DNA of 64,000 nucleotides, taken from NCBI GenBank assembly GCA_002197995.1, contig NGZR01000001.1, positions 4,712,001-4,776,000 of the forward strand. Direction: 5' to 3'. Source of the DNA: Gaeumannomyces sp. JS-464 (taxonomy: Eukaryota; Ascomycota; Sordariomycetes; Magnaporthales; Magnaporthaceae). A program made the position numbers and the translations under genes. This document shows, piece after piece, positions 50,722 through 60,350 of this stretch. The notes beneath the pieces were generated by a model. The model was not told the DNA's origin, made no database searches, and worked only from the letters and a program-made list of their open reading frames with translations. Each line of letters opens with the position of its first letter. Position 1 is the first letter of the stretch.

Positions 50722-51728
50722 GCAACAGCAGCAGCAGCAGCAGCAGGAGCAACCTGAGATCTCACAGCCACGGCAACAATCGCAGCCGCAACAGCCGCAA
50801 CATCATCGGTCACTGTCCGAGCAACTTCTACATCAGCCACAATATCAACCCCAATATCCCAGGTCACAGTCTCAACAGCAACAGTACCAGCAACAGCACC
50901 AATACCACCAACAGCAGCCGCAGCAACCGCAACCGCAACAAGCCGTGGCGTACATGCCACAACAGCAACTATCAAGCCATGCGCAACAGCAAGGGCCTTC
51001 CCATGCGGCCACCCAACACCCCCTGCAGCAGAACCCGACCAACACCCAGAGCCCAGCGCTGCATCAGCCGCGACCTCAGAGACTACCGAGCATCTCAACA
51101 TCGGCAGCAGAGCCGGATGTGCCGCTGATCATCAGCACGCCAGGTGCATATCGGAGCATTCGATCCGCCCGGTCAGCCGAGCTCAGACCGGGCAGAGACG
51201 CCGATCGTTGCACCCGTGCCGCGCCATCCTCGTGCAGTCGCAGGGTCGTCGGGCCCCAATAGGCCGACAGTTGAGCGTCTCGAGGGCATCTACAGCTCGG
51301 CGTCGTCGAGCGGTTACGCAGCCACCGGAGTCCAAGGAAACCTCCAGCCTGTCGGCCTTGGCCTCACCATGGGCCCGCCGGGCGGTCTGGTCCCTCCGCC
51401 GCCACCGAGCAATGACGGCAGCCGCACTCACAGCCTAAACCGAAATCAGAGCCGGGCCGAGCGCAGCGCCGCCAAGAACATGGCTGATGCGAAGCGTCGC
51501 GGTTGGCGGCGCTCAAAGAGCAAGCGGCTCACGCGTCGCGGAAGGGGATAACAACACGACAATAACGACGAGACGGCTAGCACAACGGCATGGACCGAGA
51601 TCACGGCCCCGGCGTCTATGCCTTCGGGCGTTTTTGGCCCTAACTCCACTGCGAATGCTGCTGCCGCCGACTACCACGCTCGCCCTGGCAGCAGGGCCAG
51701 CAGGGACAAGAAATGTATCGTCATGTGA
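47331..51728 (+). CDS. large F-box protein with propeller-like region, polyQ tract and CaaX end
   Basis: Exon 1 is 47331-47476 and exon 2 runs from 47572 (GTGAGT/CTCAG). The F-box is AFERLPDEIIEQ, split by the intron, then ILRLTDPNSFASLVLLNSKW; F-boxes bind Skp1 in SCF ubiquitin ligases. Residues about 110-500 look like a degenerate beta-propeller: HHLLAYNSSRIYVIDAQ, SPRAIALSPCGSVLAAAYEG and AVDALAFSFDGTQIL. The second half is disordered and Pro/Gln/Ser-rich with 23 glutamines at 50678-50746. The main frame closes at 51260, but the frame 51144-51551 continues sensible sequence (RPTVERLEGIYSSASSSGYA, SRAERSAAKNMADAKRRGW). After a TAA at 51549 the same frame resumes (NNDETASTTAWTEI) and ends KKCIVM at 51728, a canonical CaaX prenylation motif. 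I read the breaks near 51150 and 51530-51551 as sequence errors. About 1430 aa. The target is unknown. Confidence 0.78.
50678..50746 (+). repeat. CAA/CAG trinucleotide tract coding 23 glutamines
   Basis: First a run of CAA codons, then mixed CAG, inside the F-box protein gene. A further Gln-rich, less regular zone extends to about 51020. Confidence 0.92.
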
Positions 51729-52141
51729 TTTGTGTCCTTTTTTATATTGTTTTATCTTGCTATATCCTGTGCCCACGCTCGGGAGATGTACCAGGCACAG
51801 TGAGCATCATGGCGCCTACCCGAATCATAGATTTTGTTGAATTTTCTGTGCTATTTCAAGTCGACTTACTTTAATTTCTTGCTCAAAGACGTACCGGCAT
51901 TGGCATTGTCTCTCAAGCACATATTGTTTTCCTTTAGCTTGTCCCTCTGTCTACCTTATTTCGATACTTTAGCTTGGGAAACAAGCCCTCATCGTGGGTT
52001 TTGTTTTGGACATTGGAAGCGGAATACACGAACAAATTATTCCTGTTTAACCTTTTCTTGCTTTCTTTTTTTCCGTTATTGATCCGAAGTGCGTGTAATC
52101 TCTAGTCTATGATTGCCCGGCTACATGTTTTTATAACCGCC
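51729..52141. other. intergenic between convergent genes, 0.41 kb
   Basis: T-rich 3' flanks of the F-box gene and of the ValRS gene. Nothing else seen. Confidence 0.5.
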
Positions 52142-55100
52142 TCACTCCAGCTTCAGGTCCTCAAATTGCTTGATGGTGGCCTTGAAGCCATCTGCCTCAC
52201 TCTCGAGGTCGACGAGCTTCTTGCGATCCGCCTCTTGCAGCTCGGAGCTCACCTTCTCGATGTACTTGGGGTCGGTGATGAGCTTGCGCTGGCGCTCAAT
52301 CTGGCCCCCGGTCTTCTCCAGCTTCTTGGTCGCCTTGGCGATCTCGGCATCAATGTCGACGCGGCCCTTGACGTGCAAGAAGACGGCGGCACCGGCCGAC
52401 ACAGGGAAGACGACACAGCCAGCTGGCCGGCCGGCCTCGCCCTTGATCACTTCGACCGACGTCACGCCCTTGCCCGAGAGCGACTTGATGGACTGCAGCT
52501 CCGCCTGCGCCGTCTTGAGCGAGGTTTCATCGTACGCTTGGATGTAAACTGTTGGGGAAGATCATGTCATGAATGTCAGTTGACTGGCGCAAGCCGCAGA
52601 TTCCAGGGGTATCTCGCTCGGTCACGTTACGTACCTTGGGCTTCGTCCTTCAGGGCATACTCGGCCATCAGGGACCGGATGCCCTTGGAGCAGTCAAGGA
52701 CCAGCTCGTAAGCCGCCTCGGCCGAGGGGTTCTCGAGCGCCTCGTCATACTGCGGGTAGCTGGCGATGACGATGGACTTGGTGGTGTCTCCCTTGCGACG
52801 GGGTAGACGCTGCCAGAGCTCCTCCGTCACAAATGGCATGAATGGGTGGATCAGCAGCAGGGCCGCCTCGAGGGTGCTGTACAGGGTCTGCATAGCAGAC
52901 TCCTGCTCTTCGGCAGACCCGTCCTGCAGCAGCGTCTTGGAGTTCTCGATGAAGACGTCGCACAGCTGGCCGTACCAGTAGGCGTAGACGAGCTGGCTCG
53001 ACTTCATGAACTCGCGGTCAGCAAGGGCCTCGTTGATGCCCTTGGTCGCCTGGTTCATCTTGTGCAGGATCCACAGCTCGGCCAGCGACTCCTTGCCCCC
53101 GAGTTTCCTCGTCTCGCGCGGCACAAAGTCCGGGTAGTTCTCGAGCTTGCCGAGCACGTATTTGGACGCCTGCCAGATCTTGTTGGAGAAGCGGCGGAAG
53201 GCGTGCATGACCTTGATGTCGAAGTTGATGTCGCCACCTCCCGTCGTGTAGTTGATCATACAGAACCTCAGCGCGTCAGCGCCGCACTCGGGGATGCCCG
53301 GGGGAAGGCCTGCTTCTGATACTTGGTGGCCTTCTCCACCTCGGTCGGGTTGAGGTTTCCGGTGAGGAGCTTGGCGTGCAGGTCATCGAGCTTGATGCCG
53401 CTGATAACGTCGAGGGGTCGATGACGTTGCCCAGAGACTTGGACATCTTCCGGCCCTCACTATCCCTGACGAGAGAGTGGCAGTAAACTTCGTTAAAGGG
53501 GACCTGGCCTGTCATCTTGATGCCAAGCATGGCCATGCGGGCAATCCAGAAGAACAGAATATCCCAACCCGTCTCGAGGACGCTGGTCGGGTACAGCCTC
53601 TGCAGATCCTCAGCCGAGCTGTTGGGCCAGCCCAGTGTGGAGAAGGGCCAGAGCCCGGAGCTGAACCACGTGTCGAGCACATCCTCGTCACGGACCAGCT
53701 TGAACTTCTTGCCGGCCAGCGCCTTCTTGGCCTTCTCCTCGGCCTCCTCCTCGGTGCGGCCGGCAAACCAGAGGTTGTTGTCTGACCGGTCGCCACCGCC
53801 CTCGGCACCCTCGACCTCGGCGAAGTAGACGGGCATTGATGACCCCACCAGAGCTGGCGGGAAATGCACCAATCGTTGATGGTGGCCATCCAGTGGTAGA
53901 AACTCTTCCCGGACGACTGCGGCTTGATCTTGATGCGGTCGTCCTTGACGGCCTCAACGGCGTCGGCCGCCATCTCCTTCATGCGTACCCACCACTGCGG
54001 CTTCAGCAGGGGCTCGATAATGTCCTTGCTTCGCTCACACATGGGCAGCGTCATGGGGTTGTCCTTCTTGTCCACGTAGAGACCAGCCTTCTTGAGGTCG
54101 TCCTGGATGGTGTACCGCACGTCGAAGCGCTTCTGGCCCTGGTAGGGGCCCGTGTTTTCGTTCATCAAGCCGTCATCGGTCAGGATGTTGATAAACTCGA
54201 GCTTGTGAGTCTGGCCCATGGCGAAATCGTTGGGGTCGTGAGCCGGCGTCAGCTTGACAGCGCCAGTGCCAAACTCCATCTCAACCGACCGATCGGCCAC
54301 GATAGGGAGCTTGCGGCCCGGAATGAAGGGGTGCACGGCATTCTTGCCAACAAGATGCTTGTAGCGTGCATCGTCGGGATGCACGGCAATTCCTGTAGTA
54401 GTCAGTATCCTGCAGAGCACTGCAACAGGGAACCGCTAGCTGTCTCTTTGAGAAGGAGACAGACTCACCAGTGTCTCCGAGCATAGTCTCTATACGCGTA
54501 GTAGCAACGGTGATGTGGTCGTCGGAGCCCTCGAGAGGGTACTTGAAATACACGATAACACCAAACTCGACCTTCTTGGCATAGCCAGGGACGTCGAGCA
54601 ACGTCCTACCCGAGATCTCCTTGTTGACGACCTCGAGGTTAGACAAGGCCGTGTTGAGCTTGGTGCACCAGTTGACCAGCCTGTTGGCACGGTAGATGAT
54701 GCCCTCCTCGTGCAGCTTGACAAAGGTCTCGCTCACGGCGGCAGTCAGGTTTGCATCCATGGTAAAGGCCTCCCTGGACCAGTCAAAGCTGCCGCCCATC
54801 TTGCGAAGGGCATTGTTGATGCGCTGGTGGTACTCGTCCTTCCACTCCCAGACCTTCTCGATAAACTTGGGGCGACCCAAGTCGTGGCGCGTCTTCTGTT
54901 CCCTCCTCCACAGCATGTTCTCCACGACGGTTTGCGTAGCGATTCCAGCGTGGTCGCAGCCAGGAAGCCAGAGCGTGGTCTTGCCGCGCATCCTATTCCA
55001 CCGGATCATTAAGTCCTGCAAGCTGTCGCCGAGGGCGTGGCCCATATGCAGTGCACCGGTGACTGGAATGTCGCGCGCAAGAACGGCAAGGTCAGCTCAG

Positions 55101-55994
55101 GCTCATGGAAAGCAGAGATACTCGGGGGAGCGAGCCGGTGGGCGTGCGCTGAGGAGACCTGAGAGAGCACGTACCATTTGGCGGCGGGTGTACAATGACA
55201 AAGGAGCCCTCATCCTTGACCTTGCCCTCCTTGGTGAACTCGGGCTTGAAGAAACCCTCTTCTCCCACCATTCGTACCAGGCTGCCTCGACGGCGACGGG
55301 GTTGTAGGCTGTGTAGTACGGGTCGCTGAATGGGCGGATGCGCTTCTTCTCACCGGCTGGAGTGTCGTTCTCGTAGGGCGGGAGGGCCGGCTCCTCTGCC
55401 TTTACCTTTGCCTTCTTCTCCTTGGCCTTGTCCGCTGCGCCAGCGGCGGGGGCGGCCTTGGCGGCGGCAGCTTTCTTCTGGTCGAACTTTGCTTGCTTCT
55501 CGGCCTTTTTCCTCTCCTTCTCCACTGTCACGCGCTGTCAATTGGGCCTGTTCTACTAAGGGAGGAGGCAGCTGTAGACGTACACTCTTTGGCCGTTTTC
55601 ACCTTGGCTGGGGCTCCCGGGGCGGCGCCGGCGTCCTGGCGGGCGGCATGGGTTCCGGGAGTTCCAGTCGAGGGCGTCTCTTCGACGGCGGCCTTGGCCT
55701 CGGCGCCCACGGGAGGAGGAGTCCCATCGGCGGGGCCCTTCCCGGAGGCAACTGAAGAGAGCAAGACGCTGGTCAGCCAACGGAGCGCGTCCCGGAGCTT
55801 CAAAGGGCTGCAAGATCTGGGCGCAAAGAGGACTCACTGGGATTTCCGCGGCCGCTATCGGTGGCCATGGTGGCTCGTCGTAGTAGGGATGGTCGAGGGC
55901 AACTTTTTGGTGACGGGCGCACCAAGAGCGCGCGGAAAAGGAGGCGGGACGTGGTGGCGGTGGTGATGGTGGGCAGGCGGCACACGCGATTCAT
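52142..55994 (-). CDS. VAS1: valyl-tRNA synthetase, dual mitochondrial/cytosolic
   Basis: Six exons: 55994-55838, 55751-55584, 55524-55175, 55062-54469, 54392-52635 and 52548-52142. ValRS charges tRNA-Val. The class I signature HMGH ([12 protein letters not shown]) follows the third intron and KMSKS is in [16 protein letters not shown]. Between them lie CP1 editing-domain blocks ([29 protein letters not shown]) and [19 protein letters not shown]. The anticodon-binding domain has [19 protein letters not shown], and the C-terminal coiled coil ends in QFEDLKLE. The N terminus carries a Lys/Ala-rich extension ([20 protein letters not shown]). From ATG 55868 the protein is 1103 aa once four missing bases are restored (53300-53304 G run, 53414-53417 G run, near 53833, 55255-55257). 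An in-frame ATG at 55994 adds 42 residues rich in Arg, Ser and Leu, a likely mitochondrial presequence. Confidence 0.94.
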
Positions 55995-56661
55995 GCGGGG
56001 AAGAAGGGCAGATATTTCTGCCTGCAGACGCTGTTGCGGCTATGTGACTCCTCCCCGTTCATTAGGGGTGGGTGCAGTGGGCGTCGGAGTTCTGGGCTTA
56101 CATGCGCCGGGCAGCGAAGAGTCATCATATTGCACAGTCGCAGAGCCGAAGAGCTCGACAGTAGCAGCTTAAGCTGGTGCTTTTACAGCGCCCAATGGGG
56201 TCAAATTGGCGGCAAGCCACAGACCTCACCACTGAGCTCCCGCCACAATAGCGGGGGAGGCTTAACCCCTGTCCCTGGACCCTGGCCTTGACAACAGGGA
56301 TCAGGAGTGGTTGCATCAGCGCTTGGGACGGCGATGTTTTTCTTTTCTCTCTCCTTGGCCGGCATTGCATCACATCAGACAATCAGGTTCGTAGGTCCCT
56401 ATGCAAATATCGAAAAGAAACGAAAAGAAACCCCCAAGCTGTACAATATATATCGATGAGCCTGCCAGTCACCCTTACAATTGATCATTTACATTTATCA
56501 ACGACCAGTCAAGTAATTCGGATTCAATTGAACAAATGTTCTGCCCTTACTTTTAGACTCAATTGAGATGTTTCTGCCAAGGTTATCATGCACTTCGCTG
56601 CCCCCGACTCGCTCACCAATCGCTTTTAAATCTCGACACCAACATCCTGTGATCCCACAAC
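55995..56661. other. intergenic between divergent ValRS and the 56.7 kb gene, 0.67 kb
   Basis: Shared promoter region. AT-rich part at 56390-56570. No other feature recognised. Confidence 0.5.
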
Positions 56662-58350
56662 ATGCTATTCTTCAGCGCCCGCGCGCCCGCTGTCTGGCCC
56701 GGCAAACATCTTCCTTCTCGGGCTCTCCAACAACGATTGGCATCAAACCTGAGGACAAATAGGGCCCGGGACCGCTTCTCGATCCTGACTAACCAGGCTG
56801 TCTCCAAGGTAGGGGCGCTATACGACGATTACCTCAGGAATCTCCTTACTAACACAGTATGTATGCATAGCAAAGCGTTCTCGACTACGTGGCGTCGAGG
56901 GACGAGGCTCCCCCTGGGTCTCCGAGTCCCAATGCCTCAGCCATACTTGTTTCCAAGGACCTGTCGAGATGGCTCGACGACACAGACTTCATGTCGGCGC
57001 TCCTCCAGCAGCTCCATCCTAACGCTGGCGGCTCAGACCAGGACCTGAGTGTTTTAACCGCCGCCGTAGATGGCCTGTGTCCACGGTCTCACGGAGGACC
57101 GCCCTCCAGCGGCCTCTCCATCCTGCAGGGCGATGCCGCCACCATCCTGCCGGGGCTTTGGGACTGCGAAGCCCCCACCGCGTCGCTGCGCCAACACAAC
57201 GAGGGTGCCCGTCCGGCTCTCTCGGTGCGCCTCAGCCCGCTGCTCGGTGATTTTCGTCCCGTTGACGTCACGATCCCCCTAGCCAATACTGTCTTTCAGA
57301 ACGCGAGGCCCTTCACACTGTTGGCGAGCCGATGGCGCGCCGGCGGCACTGGAACCTCCTCCACAGGCACACTGACCCTTGTCGATGCTTTCGAGAAGGA
57401 GACGCAGAGAGTAGCGGCCTCAACCGAGGGAAGCATACAGTCACAAGCCGACATCTTAACCCCGCTCTTCCCGCTCACCGCGCCCAGGAAGATCACGGCC
57501 GGACTGGGCAACATCGTGCGCCAGGTCGAAGCGGCTGACGGTGACGAGGCAGAGCCGCAGCCGGCGTCGGAGGAGCTAGAGTCCTCGATGCACGCCATCA
57601 TCGCCACGCGCTCACGGCTACTGCCCGGTATCCCCGTCCCCAATCGGACATGGGCCCTGGTCGTGCCCCCGAACTCCCCTAGCCTCGACTTTCTAGTCAA
57701 GCTCCCCCTGTCTCTGGACTCCAGCATCGAGTTAGAACATGAGCGGGCTGACGCCTTTGCAAGACACTTTTCCAAAGTGCTTGCTGATGGAGGTCGATTG
57801 CATAGAGTCCGTAAGTATATCCGGCGATTCATTGCTTTGCAATACTCTTGTTGTGGGCGCTCCACGCTAACGTCGGTTCGCAGTAAGTGGCGGAGGGGGT
57901 TGGGGCGCCAAGAGAGGCCTTCTGTCTCTTGACCCGGAGACAAGATATTCCTCATCTGGGGCGCAGGACCTAGAAAGCTTTATCGCATCCTTTGGGGGCG
58001 AGGCCACAGCCGACAGTGTGGTCACTCCAGGGTCATACGTCCAGTTTCTTGTTGAGCCCATGCCGCTCCCATCTGCCGACTCCGCCAATGAAGACGCTCA
58101 AAACTTACCGTCTCTGGTTCTTGGAACAACACCAGCCCAGATTGAGGGCGACGAGAAGGGCGAACCCGCCCCGTCGCCTGCGCGGTTGGCCGCCGGGCAC
58201 TTTGGTGCCCTTTCGAGCAATGGGATTTTCCTGAGTCTCGAATCAGGGGCTGGCTCTGAGGCGGCCAGAGGCTCAAGACCGCACACTACGCTGACCAAGG
58301 TTGATGTTCCAAACGCATATGTATGGCAGGGGACGAGTCGCTGGATCTGA
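56662..58350 (+). CDS. conserved hypothetical protein, probably mitochondrial
   Basis: Three exons: 56662-56808, 56871-57810 and 57884-58350, 517 aa, all phases consistent. Intron 1 has a TACTAAC branch site. The N terminus (FFSARAPAVWPGKHLPSRAL, then QQRLASNLRTNRARDRFS) is Arg/Ser/Ala-rich without acidic residues, typical of a mitochondrial presequence. After it comes QSVLDYVASRDEAPPGSPSP. The middle has LSVRLSPLLGDFRPVDVTIP and FQNARPFTLLASRW. After intron 2 there is a glycine-rich signature SGGGGWGAKRGLLSLDPETR, and near the C terminus HFGALSSNGIFLSLESG. The SGGGGWG..GLLSLDP motif looks like the conserved core of an ascomycete-specific family, but I cannot name a function or a fold. No membrane segment. 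Confidence 0.75.
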
Positions 58351-59006
58351 TTGAGTAGACCGGCCATTCCTGTGTCGCGACCCCTGAAAATATTGTATCA
58401 CCAGACCGGGAATATAGTCGTGCGCGAGGTGGATATGCTGTATATTACTAGATGCAGCTATTCCCAATCTAAGAGACATATCTGGAATCCAAAGTGAACC
58501 TCAAAGGCGCCTATAAGGCGATTTTTGCTGCGTACTGTAGACATCCCCAACTAATCCAAAATCATCCGTGGTCTCGATTAGATGTGCTGGTCTGTCTTAC
58601 TCGTCGGGCCTCTCACATCCACAGGCTGTCAAAGTCTCAAAACTCGCAGTTTGTGCTTTGTCATCCAGCGATATCTAACGTGGCCCAGACTTGCCTGCAG
58701 CAGCGTGCGTATTCGCCTCCCGTTGGCCCCGCGCGCTCGCAAGAGACCCATCCTGAGACTGGCCGAGCCTCAGTTCGGCTCCAACACGACCACAGAGGCC
58801 ACCACCTACCGCACATCACTTGTCTGGAGAAGACATATTTGTCCAGTTGGTTGACAAGATCATCTAGGCAGCTGTACCTGGCAGGATTTTTACCTCTACC
58901 AAATGAGCAAGTAGTCGTAACGAGGTTCTTTCGTGACTATATCTTGCGCTACCCAAACCGCCTCGCAGCCCCTGAAAGACGCATTTTAAAGGATAACAAG
59001 ATCGCG
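58351..59006. other. intergenic, 0.66 kb, tandem genes
   Basis: 3' UTR of the preceding gene and promoter of the next. The frame is open upstream of ATG 59007 back to 58494, but that extension has no family-like sequence and I treat it as non-coding. Confidence 0.5.
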
Positions 59007-60067
59007 ATGGGTTCCCAAGACTCCCCCACCAAAGCCAAAGTCGCCATCCTCTCGCTCGGGGACATGGGCACCGGCATCGCCAGGCTGCTCATCGACCGGG
59101 GCTTCCCCGTGGCGACCAACTGCGAGGGCCGGAGCGCCGACACGGCCGAGCGGGCCCGGTCCTGGGCGCCACGGTCTTCAAGACGGACCTTGAGCTCGTG
59201 GACTGGGCCGACGTGGTCCTGTCCGTGGTGCCGCCCAAGGACGCGGCCGCGACGCTGCAGCGCGTCCTCGACGCCATGGCCTTCTCCAAGACGCACGTCT
59301 CCCCCGCCGAAGGCGAGGGTGGGGGAGAGAGTAAAGGGTCCAGCAGGCCGCTCTACTTTGCGGACATGAACGCCGTCTCGCCCGCCACGTGCAGGCGCAT
59401 GGCGGCCGAAATAGCCCGCGCCCGCGTCCCCGTGCTGTTCATCGACGGGTGCATCCTAGGCGGACCGCCGGCGCGCAAGGAGGGCGCCGGCGAGGACCAG
59501 AGGGAGGAGGGGAAGGAGAAGGAGAAGAGAGACGAGTGGGCGGTGCCGCTGATGCCGACGTCGGGCCCGCGCTCGTTCGCCTCGCTCGGCGACGCCCTCG
59601 GGGGCCCGCTGCTCGAGTCGGCGCTGCGGGCGCGCCACATCTCGGCCGACGTCGGGGCCGCGAGCGGGCTCAAGATGTGCTTCGCCTCGCTCAGCAAGGG
59701 CTTCAGCGCCATCGCCGTCCAGGCCTACACGACGGCCCACCGCCTCGGCGTCCTGGGGGACCTCGAGTGGGCGCTCGGGGAGCTGGCGCCCGCCCGCGCC
59801 CGCCAGGCCGCGTCTGCCGTCACCTCGATGCCGCCCAAGGCGTACCGCTGGGTGCGCGAGATGGAGGAAATCAGCGACACGCACGCCGTCGACGGCGGCT
59901 TCGAGCCGTTCCTTTTCCAGGGCGCCGCCGGCGTTTTTCGGGCCGTCGCTCAGAACACCGTTCTTGGCCAAGAAAAGGTCGGCAAGAGAAAACGTGGCCT
60001 CACCGTTCAGGACTTGGCTGAGGCCATGAGCGAGGGGATGGATCGTAAGAGGAAGAAGACCGACTAG
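59007..60067 (+). CDS. 6-phosphogluconate-dehydrogenase-like NAD(P)-binding protein (DUF1932 type)
   Basis: Single exon, 353 aa once one missing base near 59162 is restored (ERARS to LGATVFKTDLELVDWADV). The N-terminal Rossmann fold has the dinucleotide-binding motif VAILSLGDMGTGIARLL (G-D-M-G-T-G). It continues with WADVVLSVVPPKDAAATLQR and YFADMNAVSPATCRRM, as in beta-hydroxyacid dehydrogenases. The C-terminal all-helical domain contains SADVGAASGLKMCFASLSKG, where the conserved catalytic-type lysine of the superfamily lies, and later VTSMPPKAYRWVREMEEIS. This is the layout of NAD_binding_2 plus DUF1932. The substrate is unknown. An insertion rich in Glu and Lys (EDQREEGKEKEKRDEW) interrupts the Rossmann part. 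The C terminus is basic (MDRKRKKTD), possibly a nuclear signal. GC content is high over the C-terminal half. Confidence 0.82.
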
Positions 60068-60350
60068 TGATGACCTTTTCGAAAAGAGACAGCGGTTGCT
60101 ATTCCGATAGCTAAGTACTTGGAATTGCCAAAATTTTATATCTGCGCATGGTATATTCGTGAGGTCAACAGGAAGCTCTTCCAGCGCTTACCGCGGCTAC
60201 GGCAAGGGCACACCTGAGTTGTACCGCAGATACAGCCAGACGACCCCTGCTTTTCAATGGGTTGAAGAAACAAGAGCAGACAGGAAGACACGCCAAAGCC
60301 CCTCTTCGTCATTCAGTCGACTTGGGGACAGGCCGCCCTTTGCTGATCCG
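60068..60350. other. intergenic between convergent genes, 0.28 kb
   Basis: 3' flanks of the dehydrogenase-like gene (+) and YRA1 (-). Nothing else seen. Confidence 0.5.

Noticed and set aside
58494..59006. In-frame N-terminal extension of the 6PGDH-like gene by 171 codons
   Set aside because: The extension has no family similarity and composition unlike the rest; the ATG at 59007 starts directly before the Rossmann strand.
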